DNA of 64,000 nt from Helicoverpa zea (Eukaryota; Arthropoda; Insecta; Lepidoptera; Noctuidae): assembly GCF_022581195.2 (NCBI RefSeq), contig NC_061475.1, positions 8,804,001 to 8,868,000 of the forward strand. Reading direction: 5' to 3'. The position numbers and the translations under genes were made by a program. Of the stretch, positions 24,729 through 63,119 are shown in pieces. The notes beneath the pieces were generated by a model that had not been told where the DNA came from, searched no databases, and saw nothing but the letters and a program-made list of their open reading frames with translations. Each line of letters begins with the position of its first letter. Within the stretch, counting starts at the first letter, position 1.

Positions 24729-24857
24729 CTGTTGGTCCTGTGTTGAAGCAGCCTGCTGGTAGGGAGAGGAAGCTTGCTGGTACTGCTGCAGCAGCGAGTT
24801 GTAGGGCGTCCACTGCATCTCCTCGGCCAGGGAGCTGGCCAGCAGCGCGCTCACACA
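24729..24857 (-). CDS. Cuticle-like secreted protein, exon 2 (end of signal peptide and Q-rich N-terminus)
   Basis: A 129-nt exon, phase 0 at both ends, with acceptor TTATCTTCCAG and donor GTATGA. It encodes CVSALLASSLAEEMQW, then PYNSLLQQYQQASSPYQQAA and STQDQQ. With the seven residues of exon 1 this makes a complete signal peptide (MCTVILY + CVSALLASSLA, cleavage after SLA). The G+C-rich coding composition stands out from its AT-rich surroundings. Confidence 0.75.
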
Positions 24858-24899
24858 CTGGAAGATAAGCAAATGATGTGTTATTTTGAGAAAATCTTG

Positions 24900-27800
24900 T
24901 GAGTTGACTTTGGTCGAGGAGGACCACTATGTTTGACTCAGAATGATGAACATTATTTTAAAAAGATATGAATACTACGGGTTTTAGCAATAGACAACCG
25001 ACATGATCTAAGCTTCGGTATTGCAATTCAAATCAGCTTCAGTGATTGGTTTAGGTTAGGTTCCAAAATCATCATTATGTATATTTAAAAGCGAAACTGA
25101 GTATGTGGGTATGATGGTTACTTCACGGCCCAACGGCTGAACAGAATTTGATGAAACTTGGCAGCAATTTAGCTGATCCATCGGTGTAACATGAGGGCTA
25201 CTTTCGATCCGGATGCAGGAAGTAGTTCGCTTGAAAAGCGAGTGAAACTATTAGTAGCTACTAGTTCATAAATGAAATGATCATCCAAGTGTTTTCTCCC
25301 CAACAACTTTTTCACCCCCATTTCGCCTTCACACAAAACACAAACATCTGTATTCAGACACAGTAATTCTGAAACTACGAGCATTGTTTACAAGTTGTCG
25401 CCATCAACCACAGTCTACGTTATGAAGTCCTATCAGTTGTGAACAACTGCAATTTGCTACACTGTAACTCATTTGGCATAACTCTCGAGCAAAATTTTAG
25501 AATATATGTATGTTGTGTGTGAAATGTTTTGCTGTTTTTGTTATTTAGTGGTGAATCTATGTAAGGAATGGTAAATTGGTGAAATAAATACCCAGGTATT
25601 TCGGTTAATTGCACCCAATTTAGTCATCATTGCTCAGATTGGGTTCTCTCTCTGGCATGCAAAGATTTTTTTTAGATATTCACAAAATAAGACATTACAA
25701 TGACAGGTCGAGATCAAGATTTTTACTCTATAATTAAGTTGCACGGTTGCACCGTTTTACTATTCCGATAACTGAACCAAAACCAGCCATGTATACAAAT
25801 ACCAATGGGCGGCAATTTCACGGCTGATTATCATTAACATAACACACCCTAAGTAATATGATACGATAAAAATAGGAATTAATTGGCATTTTAAATAATA
25901 ACACATCTATTTTGAACATGATGAACAAACAAATGTATGATCGTGTCAGATCCTGAGTTCTGTTTACATAATATGGTATTCATCCCTTGTCTGACCTTTC
26001 TAAAAGCAGAACTAATGATTATGACGTTGAAATGGCTTCAGAAGCTACATTTGTTCGTCCCACGTTAGTTAACCGATGGATAGTCAAGTTACATGTAGGT
26101 GGACTTAGTGAACCATATTATCTGAACCTTAAAAGGTTAAGGAACAAAAAATTGTCTTTTGCTTCTGGGTGAAAAAGGACCAATATAAGTAAACAAAATA
26201 AAACCGGCCAAGTGTGACACAAAGGGCCCATAAGATATATTTTTTTTATTTATTTAACTTTTTATATTTATTTAATTTTATGCCTACAAATAATTTCAAC
26301 TTTAAAGTGATGCAGAGATAACGTGGTAGGTGCAATCATTATTTTTTGTTCTAATATTCAGTATTAGTTGCTTTAGCAGCAACAATAAATCAGTGATAAT
26401 TTAAACTGTCTTGCCATCACCGTTCTTACAACCATACAACGTGATGATAGACAAATGGACAAACAGCGAAGTCTTGGTAGTAGGATATCGTTTTGCCCTT
26501 TGAATATTCTACCCTAGCAATGGTCCTTCGTTGACACTCAGGTGACAAAGGACCAATAACGGGGACCAAATTAAAAACTTGGACCTTATATTCGCGAAGG
26601 TAATGTATAAAGTATATTTTAATTCACGAATTTATCGTTGTATTGGGACAAAGTTATCGCTGCAGTATTGCAGTAATTCAGTAATATTGAAACTGCTCTT
26701 TATCATCATTATAAACCTTTTATTACCCTACGAAGAATTGAACGTATGGCAATGCTCACAATGGCTGTAATATTTTGCAAGTTTTCCCAAAAGTGTTGCC
26801 ATGAAAATTATGATGTGCATTTTTGAAATTAATATTTTGTAGACTTATTTACCATGAGAAATTATTACAAGTTACTGAGTAGCTTTGGCTCCCGGTTTTG
26901 CCCACGTCCCAAAAGAAATTACTTCCCTTACTCGGGTGTGAAAAAAAGCATCCTATCCTTCGGGTCTGAGCTACCTTAACGTTAATTTTCATTCATTCTT
27001 AAGTTATAATAGATTTACTTAGGCCCGGGTGTTCGAAGCTCGGTTACGTCAAGGTTAGGGTTAAATTCTAGTTAAAGTAAAATTAACAGGGTTTAAATTC
27101 ATAAAGCGTTGTTGAACGTTAACATTTCATAGTAAAAATGTCAAATTAACACTGGTCAAAATTGACAACGGTAAAATTTTAACTTTAACTTTACCATAAC
27201 GTACGAACAACCGGGCCTGAAACGACTCTCTTCTGAACTTCAGATCATGGGTTTGTATGAAATAAACCTTAATTTTTTTCTGAAAATAAGCTTATATTTT
27301 CAGAAATAAATTAAGATTTATTTCATACAAACCCATGAGTTAGACCTACTACATAATAGTTCCAAAAATCAAATCGCTAATTAAAACAGAAGTTTAAATT
27401 TCGAAAAGAATTCACACAAATTCAAAAAGACTCAAGTTTTAAAAGAGAATTTATAGCGCTAACGTGTTATTGGCTCAGAAAATGACGTTCTAAAATCAAA
27501 GGATGTGTTTATGTGTGTGTGAGTATACGTTATGAACAGCGCGACGATACATCAGGTGTATCTAGCGCTGTTAGCAGCACCGCGCTGATATACTGCCGGG
27601 GAGTATACGGACCCGTGATACGGACATATTTCCTTAGCAGAAACGCTTAGAAACTAAGAGATTTTTAAAGAAAAAAAAGAGAAGTTTAAGTTAAAAACGA
27701 AGGTATTTTTAACCGACGAAGAATATGGGAGAGGTTCTCAAGTCGTGGTGTATATTATGATGACCATTGACCTCGCATAACGTTTTACAAAGTATCCAGA

Positions 27801-29880
27801 TTTTCATAATGTTTTTACTGTCCCAATTTTTTTCTCTATCTATCAGTTACCTAGCTTATGATTCTCGCTAGAGGAAAAGTCTAGCAGCTGTCACCTACAG
27901 ACAACAACAATCACCTAGATTTAAATCAGTTTCAAAAGCAAATAGAAAAATTGCTAGAGAAATGCATCATTATCTATTATTTCATATAAGAATAATTAGG
28001 GGTTTTTGTAACGTACAAAAACCCCTAATTATTCACATGAATCAACTTGTGCGACAAAAACATTATTACACAACAGTATTGTATAATGTTTTGGTCTGAA
28101 GCACTAGAAAATAGTGTTACTAATTTGCCTAGTTGCTTTATCTGAAAGAGTGACATAATTTTACTTCGTAGATATTGAAACATGCGCCTCCTTTGAAGCA
28201 AATAAACCTACTATTCTGTACAAACTTACTTAATCTAATTTAGACTTAAGAAACTGGTCATCTCACTCACTCAAAAAGAGTATTTTATGACAAGATTAAC
28301 CCTAATTTACCAACAGTGCTGATTCTTATGGAAAGCCTTTAGCAGTAATTAAATGTAACAAAACCACAAAGTTTTGGTACACAGAAATCTTAATTACAAT
28401 TTGAATAATTTTACGGTGTTTTCTTAATTAAAATCACTATTTCACGCACTCCAATCCGCATAGTTATTTAAAAAAACTGTAATTTTCACGTCACGTTTTC
28501 TTTCACGCTACTCTCCCGTATATTCAACGCTGAGAAGCCAGTATAAAATGTGTCCAATGGCTTGCGATGATACACAGCCTCCGCAACAAGCCGGCGTTAT
28601 TTATTACAGATAAAAGCAGTTTTTAGCTCTAATCTAACGATATGAGTAACAAAGGAAATCTCTTTGTCGTTGAAAGGAAAAATAACTGCACGTTTAAAAT
28701 CTATAGATATATATAAATGAATGCCTTAGTCGCGCCATCGTGTGTGAATGGCTGAAAACTTTAAGGGAAGAAACTTAGACCCAGGAGGGACATGGGATAG
28801 TCTTTGTCACCATCTGGCTACGGGAAGCAGTTATCTCGAGACGCGAGTGAAACCGCGGGCGCAAGCTAGTAATTTATATGTATGTACAACTTTAAAATAA
28901 GAAAAAACTAAAAATGTTTTCAAATATGTAAAAAAAGAAAAAGAAACTACCTAAGTATCAAAAAACTGACCCGCATCGCTGTCATTGCAAATTTTTTGAC
29001 CGTTGAAAATTGAATGAGTCAGTTCAAAAAAGCGATTTTTATATTTTAATTTAAACATTAATATGCCTAATAGAAAATGTATAGCAACATTTATATTCGG
29101 AGTGTTTTTGCTGAACGATAAAAGTTTTGGTCCTTGGGTACAAAACTTTTTGTACTTGTATCTTTGCAAATTTTTCACATGGCTCAACACTTTTTATAAT
29201 TTGCCCATGATGTAGAAAATTACTAATTTATTCTAACTTTACTTTAAAAAAAATAGCTAACATTAACTTTAAAAAAAAACCTATACACACGTTTAATATC
29301 GTACAGAATTTTGACAGCAAACATTTCAGCCTTATTTTTTTTCAGGCTGACCTTACTATTTTTTTTTTCTACGCCCCGTGGCTTTGTTTATTGACAAAAT
29401 ATCATATGATACAAAGCGATTTAGAGAATAGTGAGAGAGTGAGAAACATTTTATTACATATAAATTATTTTTAAGGCAATTCGAAATTGCTTACATTTCC
29501 ACGTTAGAAGCGTGGTACTTAGTAAATGAAAATGTTATAAAAATTTTCTTTCACGAAATGAACTGAAATACAGCGCGCAATTTTGTTTGAGTGCAAGTAA
29601 AATGCTCAGATTGAATTTTACACACAATGTAAAGAGTCTGAACGTTTGAGCATATTTATGATGAATTTCAAACATAACCGACTCCATGAAGTATCGAAAT
29701 TGCTACCTAAATACGCATCACTTTTCACTTTTAAAATATCACATGAAAGATATTTTAATGTTCCTTTCGTAGCGAAAATCCAAAAATCATAATTTTCCTA
29801 GAAATACACCACAGACAACAGAACGTATACACAAATTCACTTTTTAAATACTAAAAAAAAATATATTATCAAAAAAAAAC
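24900..29880. other. Long first intron of the cuticle-like gene
   Basis: No exon recognised. Contains repeat fragments at 25085-25245, 26200-26510 ('ggccaagtgtga' family) and 28780-28870, a palindromic segment at 27246-27337 and a 21-bp-arm hairpin at 27990-28034. Confidence 0.5.
27990..28034. repeat. Short perfect hairpin, 21-bp arms
   Basis: Arms 27990-28010 and 28014-28034 are perfect complements with a 3-nt loop. Confidence 0.85.
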
Positions 29881-29884
29881 TCAC

Positions 29885-29905
29885 ATATAAAATTACTGTG
29901 CACAT
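29885..29905 (-). CDS. Cuticle-like secreted protein, exon 1
   Basis: The short first coding exon MCTVILY, ending at donor GTGAGT in phase 0. A very short first coding exon interrupting the signal peptide is the common layout of insect cuticle protein genes. TATAAAA at 29966-29972 lies 61 bp upstream of the ATG, and a TCAGT initiator-like motif occurs at 29915-29919. The join to 24857 and then 20069 keeps the frame and gives a 212-residue precursor. Confidence 0.65.
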
Positions 29906-29965
29906 TTTGATGTAACTGAGAGCGTTTCACAAGTGTTTGTGATGTCACAATAAAGTGTAGTGCCG

Positions 29966-29972
29966 TTTTATA
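29966..29972 (-). promoter_or_regulatory. TATA box for the cuticle-like gene
   Basis: TATAAAA in the minus-strand context GCACTATAAAACGG-like sequence, 61 bp above the ATG of exon 1. Confidence 0.55.
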
Positions 29973-31322
29973 GTCGGGTGACGGGCACGAGTTGTTAGTG
30001 AAGTTTGCCGCGCTTTTAGGGATCCGTGGAATAGGAAATGGTGTTTGGTCCTTTGGTACGTGAACTATATTTGTTGATGGTGCGGTATTTTTGAGGAAAA
30101 GTAGGTTAATTGCGGTTTGTGTATGGTTTATGAAAATTATTGGATGGTTTTCAGGTTAAATTGACTTGTAGTAGCTAGGTATATATTTAAAAAGTTAATA
30201 TAAAAAGTTAACCCAACATATACTAATATACATTTAAATATTAAACCTAATAATGGTTCCAAAAGCTGCACGTCTAATCACATTGCTATCTAAACTATTT
30301 GTTGTGCAATTTTTCATGATGCCATCCTTAATTATCCAAGTTATGAATACAAAACTCTTCCCATATACAATTTTTATAGCAAGAAAAAGGCCATGGACAT
30401 TTTATTATCTAAACTTAATCCAAATAAAAACTGTTTCTAAATAAAAACGAAAAATCCTTTCAAAAACTCGCCAAAAGTAAAGAAACAAACGAGAAAACTT
30501 CACATTACTACAGACATCATTAAAACATTTTTTGTACGGAACCACACCTCGTAACGACGTGTCTATGAGAAACCAAACTCTTTTATTTTGTTCTATATAT
30601 TTCTACCAGTTTAACTTGACACCTACTTTAGTACAATTTGCTTGATCTGGCAGGTCTCTTGAAATTGGCCGGTTATATCATCAAAACTGCTCGCAGTACA
30701 AAAAAATAAAATACTACGTTCTAAAAGTAATTTTGTATACATTGCAAGTTTGGTTCAAACATGTTTTTTACACTCAATAGTGAAGCAGCAATGGATTTTA
30801 CAAGGAAGATTATTTTCGATATTTCATTGAGTTCCGTTACTGATAGTTTTTGGTCTATTTTCAGATCGATAAGGTATTATAATTGAACGAGAGTATTTCG
30901 AGAGCGTGTCTATGAAGTACGCAGTTAATTTGGTGTTTAGTACCTTCGTAGTAAAGTTGCAAAACAACGTAGACCGTAGCTAAAAAAATACAAAAAAAAA
31001 TGGGAAAAAGTCTCTTAGTTTAATTTATGTCAGTGACCTCAATTTGAAGTGTAAACAGTTTAATTTGTGATAGGTTATGGCTATTAGTTCGGATGGTGTT
31101 ACATCAGGTAATGTTTTACGGTCTGTGTGTTTTTAACTGGATGTTGTCTGTACAGCTAGGTCAGGACTACGGAGAAATAACCTTAGCTCAGGAGTGCATG
31201 CATCTAGATTGAATTTTTACCTCCATCCCTTATTTATTAGTTGACCGTTAGGCTTCTTTTCTTTTCTCCGGGTTGTGTCTAAGTACTCTCTGTTTCGTGA
31301 CAAGGGCAATATGACGAAGATA

Positions 31323-31530
31323 TCATCCTCCTGGCCTTTTCCCATTGACGGGTCAGCTTCCAGTCTAACTAGATGAATTTAAGTACCAGTGTTTTACAAG
31401 GCGCAAATCAGTCAAATTCAGTTACCAGGGCGACCCCTTGCTAGACTGGTTGTCAGTCTTTCTGGCTTCTGGCTGCCAAAGACGTTCAAATGACAGCCCA
31501 TCAATTAAACGTGCCTTCCAAAACGCAGAG
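31323..31530 (+). repeat. Dispersed repeat family A, diverged copy
   Basis: Carries 'gtcagcttccagtctaac', 'gtaccagtgttttacaagg' and 'aaacgtgcctt' in family order, with deletions in the core. Confidence 0.7.
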
Positions 31531-34500
31531 GAACTCGTCAAGACATTATAATATCATCCCTCCACAGACCGACCTCTTCATTCCTTATTATCGATCGACC
31601 CGTGCGTATGTTATTTAGACTTAACTTTTAAAGAATCTGCAATAATCTGAATTCTAGAAGCCTCACGCATAATCCCGCATCCGGCTAAACATCATGGAAG
31701 CGTTTAATGCGTCCATCTACGATAAGATCTCTTCCTGATACATTTCAATTCGCTGGGATTGTGCATCATAATGCTTGCGTCACTTCCAGCTTTGCATAAC
31801 CAAGAGTTACATTCAAATTAAAAAGTGTGTTGCTAATTGTTTTGTTTTAACAGCTTGTTGTAATAAACGTACTTTTATTTTTTATTTTATTTTATTTATT
31901 TGGGAAAAAATACAGTGACACATTACATTTTGACATGATATAAATACAAGCAATTATGAACAAATGTGTTACCAACGACATTTTCCACAAAATACATTAA
32001 ACAGGCTTAATTGCTAACAGTTATTATAAAATATGAACCTAAAAGCTATAACATACTATACTTATAGATAAAAAATATTGATTTTTATTGACTAACTGTC
32101 TTCTTTATAATATTTTTGAATTTACTAGCCGATAGACAAAACATATCAACATGCGGGAAGTACTTGTTGTAATTGCCAGTAAGTCGACGCAAAGGTGCTC
32201 GCAAACCTGCGTTACTTCAACAAGAGGTAACAGCAAAGGGTGGCCGCGTACGAACCTTACGGTGTAAGTACCGTACTGTGTAAGAGGTGTTATCTATTAG
32301 GTACCTGTGGCTTTTCTCTGTAGTCAGATCTTTTCATGTAGGGCTGCGGGATTGTTCGAAAAAGTTACCGCGGGCCTGGTACATAAAGGGCTTAAGAAGG
32401 AATGTGATGGGTTTTAGTCAGTAAGAGTCTGACACTCTCTCACTCTGTCTCAAGTAAGTGGTCACCCATTTACTTACATACATGATCTTTGTATAAAAGA
32501 TGAGTGTAGCAGATAAACGACTAGTTGCTACGCTGTTTTCGCAGGCACGCACAATTTTTTTATAAATAGGCAAAATGTTTGTACGTAACGAAGCAAGAGT
32601 AAGTTCCTAAAAGGATCATCGACACTTAGGCTTAGATACATCTTCGTTATACCTATATTTTTCTATGGATACCTATCCATACTTTTGCATAAAGTTACAA
32701 TTTCAAGAAAAATGCAAAGTCTATTAAAACTGCTATCCCAAAGCCCACCTAGGCGTGAAGACTGGAGATCTTAAACATACCTACATCATTACAGATACTT
32801 ACACATTGCATGTCTATACCTCATACAAGTTATTAGGTACCTACATAGTTATCTCATTATGTCCTAGACTTTCACACACTATATAGTGATTAGAGATAGT
32901 AACGAGAGCTAGATGTAGGTCATATAATAACGGTGTGATTGCTACTGATTATAAATAATAAATCATGCTGCAGTGGTTGAAAGTGAGTTGGTTGTATGCA
33001 CTTCATGCTGGCATGTCAAATTGCTAACATTAGAATCGCAAAGTTTTAAAATATTTTCCTGATGCATTACTGTCTAATGATGGATGGAGAAGAGGAGGAA
33101 GACCAAAGAAAAAATGGTTGGGATGGCTTACCTGAGAGTGTCAATACGACGAGTGACAGAGAGGAATTTAAGCGAAAATATATACACCGACCGCATATAA
33201 AATTAGGAACAAAACAGAAAGATGATTACTGTTCATTGATCTAGTCTAGTCTCGAGGCAAAGGTTAAAGTTTTTTGTTCGATTCTACCAGTATCGATCAA
33301 ATCTGCGCAAATCTGTGTAGACTGTTTGTAAACTAACCTAAAACATCAAAATCAAACAAAACAAACTTGACACTAGAAATCCGAAACCATTCACAATACC
33401 AAAAAACCCAAAAAAGGAAAACAAAATACAGTCGAAAAAAGATACAAAAGACAGACAGATAAAAATCTAAAACGCACGAGCACTCACTATTCAGACAAAA
33501 ACAAACAAAATGGACTATATTTCTATATAGTGAAAGGAATGATACGTTACTACTCGATCTATCGAAAATAAACCAAAAGTGCAACAGATATGCAAGTTAG
33601 GTAATAGTGTGTGCCTTTTACCGGAACTTTAGACTGTAATATGTAGGTGTATTTGTATGTAGGCTTGTGAGGAAATGGGTTCGTCTTAATTCCTGTATTA
33701 GCTATTGATATGTAAGGTGGCTTTATCCCGTGATTTTCTTTGCCGTTCGTCTTTGATAGAGAATGAAATCACGAAATCATTATAACACTTTAGAGGTAGA
33801 TAAATCATTTGATATTTAACTAAACATTAACTGATTCATGCGGTTTCACCTGCATCTACCGCAATTCCTATATTATATTTTTAGACGCAATTATTATATT
33901 ATATTGTTTTTTTTTTTCTGTTACAATAGTTGAATTTAAGATGTCATTTAGTATGAATTCACCAGGCATAGTAATGTGGCATTTTATTATATTAATAATA
34001 ACGCAGTGCACTTTTCACTATTCAGATATTTGTTACTTTCGTTTCATTAATATTTACTCAGTTACAGTTAATACCTAATTGTATAATATATCCTACTAAG
34101 TAGGACCTACTTATATTATAAATCCTACTTATCCTACTTATATTATAAATGTGAAAGTTTATGAGAATGTATGGATGTATGTTTGTTATTCAATCACGCA
34201 AAAAGGGCTGGACCGATTTGATTGAATTTGGTACATAGATAGGTGATACCCTGGATTAACACATAGGCTATTTTTTATCAACACACCACGCGGGCGAAGC
34301 CGCTGGCGGAAGCTAGTATTTTATATTATAACGATTTGACAGCAAATGTCTGCGTACAGATTTTGTATCATTTTTTTTTGTAATTTGTGGAAAATTTAGT
34401 GAGTAGTATATTATTTAAGTTTAGTTTTAAGAACATTTTGTGTACCAATAATATACCTACTACTGTTTGTTTTCCCTAATAAAATAAATAAATAAATAAA

Positions 34501-35171
34501 TTTCAGTTGAACTGGATAACTGGAAACTGAATAGGTTAATGAGTTTTAATCTAGAAGCGTAACAAACAAACATCCTAAACAATCATATAGAAGTTTAATT
34601 TAAGAAGTAGGTTGGTAATTTCTAAGATGTTTTGTCCTACCTATAAATATAAATATTATGTTTTTCCTTACATGTAGTATACCAACTTTCGCTGTTCAAG
34701 AATGCATGGTTTTAGTTATAGAGTAGGTTCAACCATGTTATATTTGTTGATTTTATAGTTAAGTGGTAGAGATAAACGGATTTTTATTTATTCTATCATG
34801 TTTTTTCCTAAATATCTTTCAGAAATTAGCATTAGCTCTCTTCCGTTCAAAACTTTAACAACAAACAAAATACAAAACAAACCGACATGACATACTTTTA
34901 CTTTTACTTCTGGAAAAAAAAAACAATTTGAATATTAATCTTGCAAAAAAATAGTGCAGAATTATATTAATATCAAGTCGCCTTACATTGCACGGTGAGT
35001 AAAAGTGAACGGTTTTACCACGAGACACTTTAGTCTATGATTCAGTTATTATTTATTACATTACATCGTTATATCATCTTCGAATTAGATTGTGAACAAA
35101 TTGTATCACAGATAATTAGAGATTTTTATCATGCCTTTATTGTTACTGGTGATAAAATCAAACTCGATTAA

Positions 35172-35350
35172 TCTCCCGAGTCTTTTCCCAACTATGTTGG
35201 GGTCGGCTTCCAGTCTAACCGGATGCAGCGATTGCCTATCTGACCTCCTCAGCCCAGTTACCCGGACAACCCAATACCTCTAGGTAAGACTGGTTGTCAG
35301 ACTACCCGTAACGACTTCCAAAGACATTCAAATGACAGCCAGTAAATCAA
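35172..35350 (+). repeat. Dispersed repeat family A, copy
   Basis: Core 'aactatgttggggtcgg' and the 'cagttacccggacaacc' block, with an internal deletion between them. Confidence 0.85.
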
Positions 35351-36127
35351 ACTTGATGGTCGATGGATGGATGATCGAAGGTATGTTGGTATTAATTTAG
35401 GGCTATTTTCTACGCCAGTGTTTTTAACCAATTCAAAGGCGTTAAATTCTAGTTCTACACAACCTATGCCAATTACTTCATAGTTTCAGCAAATCATAAT
35501 TACTTATCTGAAATTACACTTCGTTTTTTATTGGCAAATACCTAAGTATTGTGTTTGTATTCAGAAACGAACACGTGCAGGAGCTTTCAACTGGAACTTT
35601 ATAACAGCATTTTCGATTAAAAATCCATCACAATAATACAAACGAAAGTATTATTTGAATCATCAAAACTGTAACAACTTCATACTAGGTAAGGTGGACC
35701 GTGGGTACCTACTACATAGGGTTACCAACTTTTTATGAATTAAAAACCTGAAAACTTGGATGTGGGTAAGTTACCTACTCTTTCACTCAAACCTACTGAT
35801 TTTGATGACACAGTAGGTACCTATAATTAAGTTCAGTTCCTAATATATGAAAGAGATTAAATATCTAAGATGAATTAAATACTCTCTACTAGATTACTAG
35901 CTTCAGCCAACGGGTTCGCCTGCTTGAAAAGTAACCTTGGTGCTACTCTGATGTAGGTTATCAAAATCCATTCAGTCGTTTTGGCGTAGGTCCCTAGCTA
36001 CCTAGAATACATCAGAGTTTCTTTTATCCGCATGCGGGAAGTAACTCTCAAGCTAATTAACTAAGTCGTATATACTGTAGCCCTGTGAACCAGCTGTAAT
36101 GAAAGCAGTAAGTAGGTATTTTTTATA

Positions 36128-36314
36128 AGGATGCGTCTACACGGTGCATGTAGCTGGAGCAAGTTAACATGCGCAAGTGACAAGAGCACGTGGGTGGGTA
36201 TTTTGCTTCGGTACATGCGCGAGTCGCTGGACTCGCACGTGTTTAAAATGTACCTATGTAAACTGCGCATGTGCCTCAACATGCGCAAGTTACTTGCACC
36301 GTGTAGATGCACCC
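36128..36314. mobile_element. Short inverted-repeat element (MITE)
   Basis: The left end 'gatgcgtctacacggtgca' is matched by the complement of the right end 'gcaccgtgtagatgcaccc'. Inside, 'acatgcgcaagt' occurs near both ends. About 187 bp, non-coding. Confidence 0.7.
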
Positions 36315-36742
36315 TAGATAATTTTGTCTTAAAGTAAGTACCTATTACCGAACATAAAAAGTGCCTCTGTTTTTAACATTAACAGTTGTTAAGTTGTAAA
36401 GTGGCAACCCTAACTACTACAAGCCCAGTTAATATGTCCTTTGTTCGAACCGTCGCAGTTAAGACAATGAGTCCGCTTGTCGCGGCTTCATTTCCGTGTC
36501 AAGACAAATAGCTTACCTTATGTAATGTGTTCGGAGTTTAGCTTGCTTTTATTTGGTTTCAAACTAGTTTGTCGTGCGGTTTTTGTAATTGGGAATGTAT
36601 TTTTTTGTAATGAATCATAAGATATGCATAAATAGTTTAAGTTTAAGGATATTTTGAATCAGTTAAGTTATAACACTAGCTACTTCCATCCCATGGTCTC
36701 TCTGTTTCAATTTAAAGAACGATACCAGGTACCCTATTATCA

Positions 36743-36900
36743 TCATCACCCGAGCTTTTTCCCAACTATGTTGGGGTCGGCTTCCTGTCTAACCGGATTC
36801 AGCTGAGTACCTACCAGTGTTTTACAAGGAGCGACTGCCCATCTGATCTCCTCAACCCAGTTACCCTGGCAACCCGATACCCCTTGGTTAGACTGGACTG
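36743..36900 (+). repeat. Dispersed repeat family A, copy
   Basis: Core 'aactatgttggggtcgg' followed by the usual blocks through 'ccccttggttagactgg'. Confidence 0.85.
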
Positions 36901-37517
36901 CGTAGGTACCCTATTAAAACCAAGTTTTATCAAAATATGTTCATCGTGAAAGCGTAACAAACAGACAGAATCAATTTTACTGTGGTTAAGACTAATTTTG
37001 TTATCCCAAATATTAACATTTTTAAGCTCTCAATCCAATCCAATCTTTACAAAGAAATAGTTTTTTATTTTGCGGTAGACTGTACCGTTCTAGTCAATTA
37101 GTGCATTCAAGCAACTGTGACAGACAGACGACATGGCACCTTGATTATGGTTGTTTTATTCTCACTCAATTTCAAATCCGTAATTAGTAAAATTGCAACT
37201 GGGTCTTTTGGTCTTGAAAATGATTCCGTTATCGTTATAGTTAAGTGGCAACTTACTATCAGTAAAATAGGTACTTGCTGATGTTTGTTTGCTGGAAAGT
37301 GCTAATCTCAGGAAGTACTGGTCCGATTAGAAAAAATATTTTAGTGTTAGATAGTCCATTCATAAAAAAAAAAAACTAAAAGGTACATTTAACTGGGTGC
37401 GTAAAGTACTCCCACGGGTTGTGAGTGAAGCCACTAGTATACGCTAATATGGGCATGAATAATTGATCAGGTTCTATGGGTAACCAAAATAAAACACTTT
37501 ATACAAAACTCGAATAC

Positions 37518-37523
37518 TTTTAT
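37518..37523 (-). terminator. CPSF1: Polyadenylation signal candidate for CPSF1
   Basis: AATAAA on the minus strand about 200 nt after the CPSF1 stop codon, the first canonical hexamer I see downstream. Confidence 0.5.
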
Positions 37524-37721
37524 TGTTAAACCTTATCAGCCGTGCTACAAAAACTTAAACATTTGTTGAACACTTGTCAAAAAAAAAAAGTGTGGCTGTA
37601 TAGCGCACCTTATTTCAACGTCACAATCTGTCATTTTTAGACAAGTGTTCAACAGGCGTTTAAAAGTTTTTGCGGTACGACGGTATGTATTTACACGTAA
37701 GCTAACTTATGCTAAGTAACT

Positions 37722-62835
<25,114 letters not shown>

Positions 62836-62839
62836 CTGG

Positions 62840-63115
62840 GAACAAGAAATATCGTTAGTAGGGTAAATTAATGTTTGTGTTTGACTTTGTCTTTCCCTGT
62901 GTATGTTTTTGTGTAGTCACTTATGTTCTTATTATACAGAACCGCTGTACTTTATACGACCTCTATGTACTTCCATATGTACGCCCCCTACATACGTACT
63001 TCGTTATGTACTCTACCTATATACACCCTTATGAATCCCCTGTGTACATAGAGTACCGTGTTTGTACTCCCCTATGTGATTCTTAAAATCTACCTCAAAA
63101 TTTTAGATGTTTGAA
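62840..63115. other. CPSF1 intron, low-complexity 'tatgtac' repeats
   Basis: Repeated 'ctatgtac'/'atacgtact' words at 62960-63080; no exon seen. Confidence 0.5.
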
Positions 63116-63119
63116 AGTT

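Larger units (their letters stand above)
30050..37500. other. Intergenic region between the cuticle-like gene and CPSF1
   Basis: No supported gene. Repeats include family A copies (31323-31530, 35172-35350, 36743-36900), a family B copy (32330-32470), LINE 3' tails (31855-32050, 'ttttatttatttgggaaa'), a decayed retroelement coding scrap near 33085-33180, dispersed 'cgggcgaagccgc' repeats (34140-34325, 35890-36045, 37265-37440) and a MITE at 36128-36314. Confidence 0.6.

Noticed and set aside
33062..33244. A 60-residue plus-strand frame with SVNTTSDREEFKRK
   Set aside because: It resembles a decayed retroelement C-terminal scrap in shifting frames; too short and broken to call as a gene.
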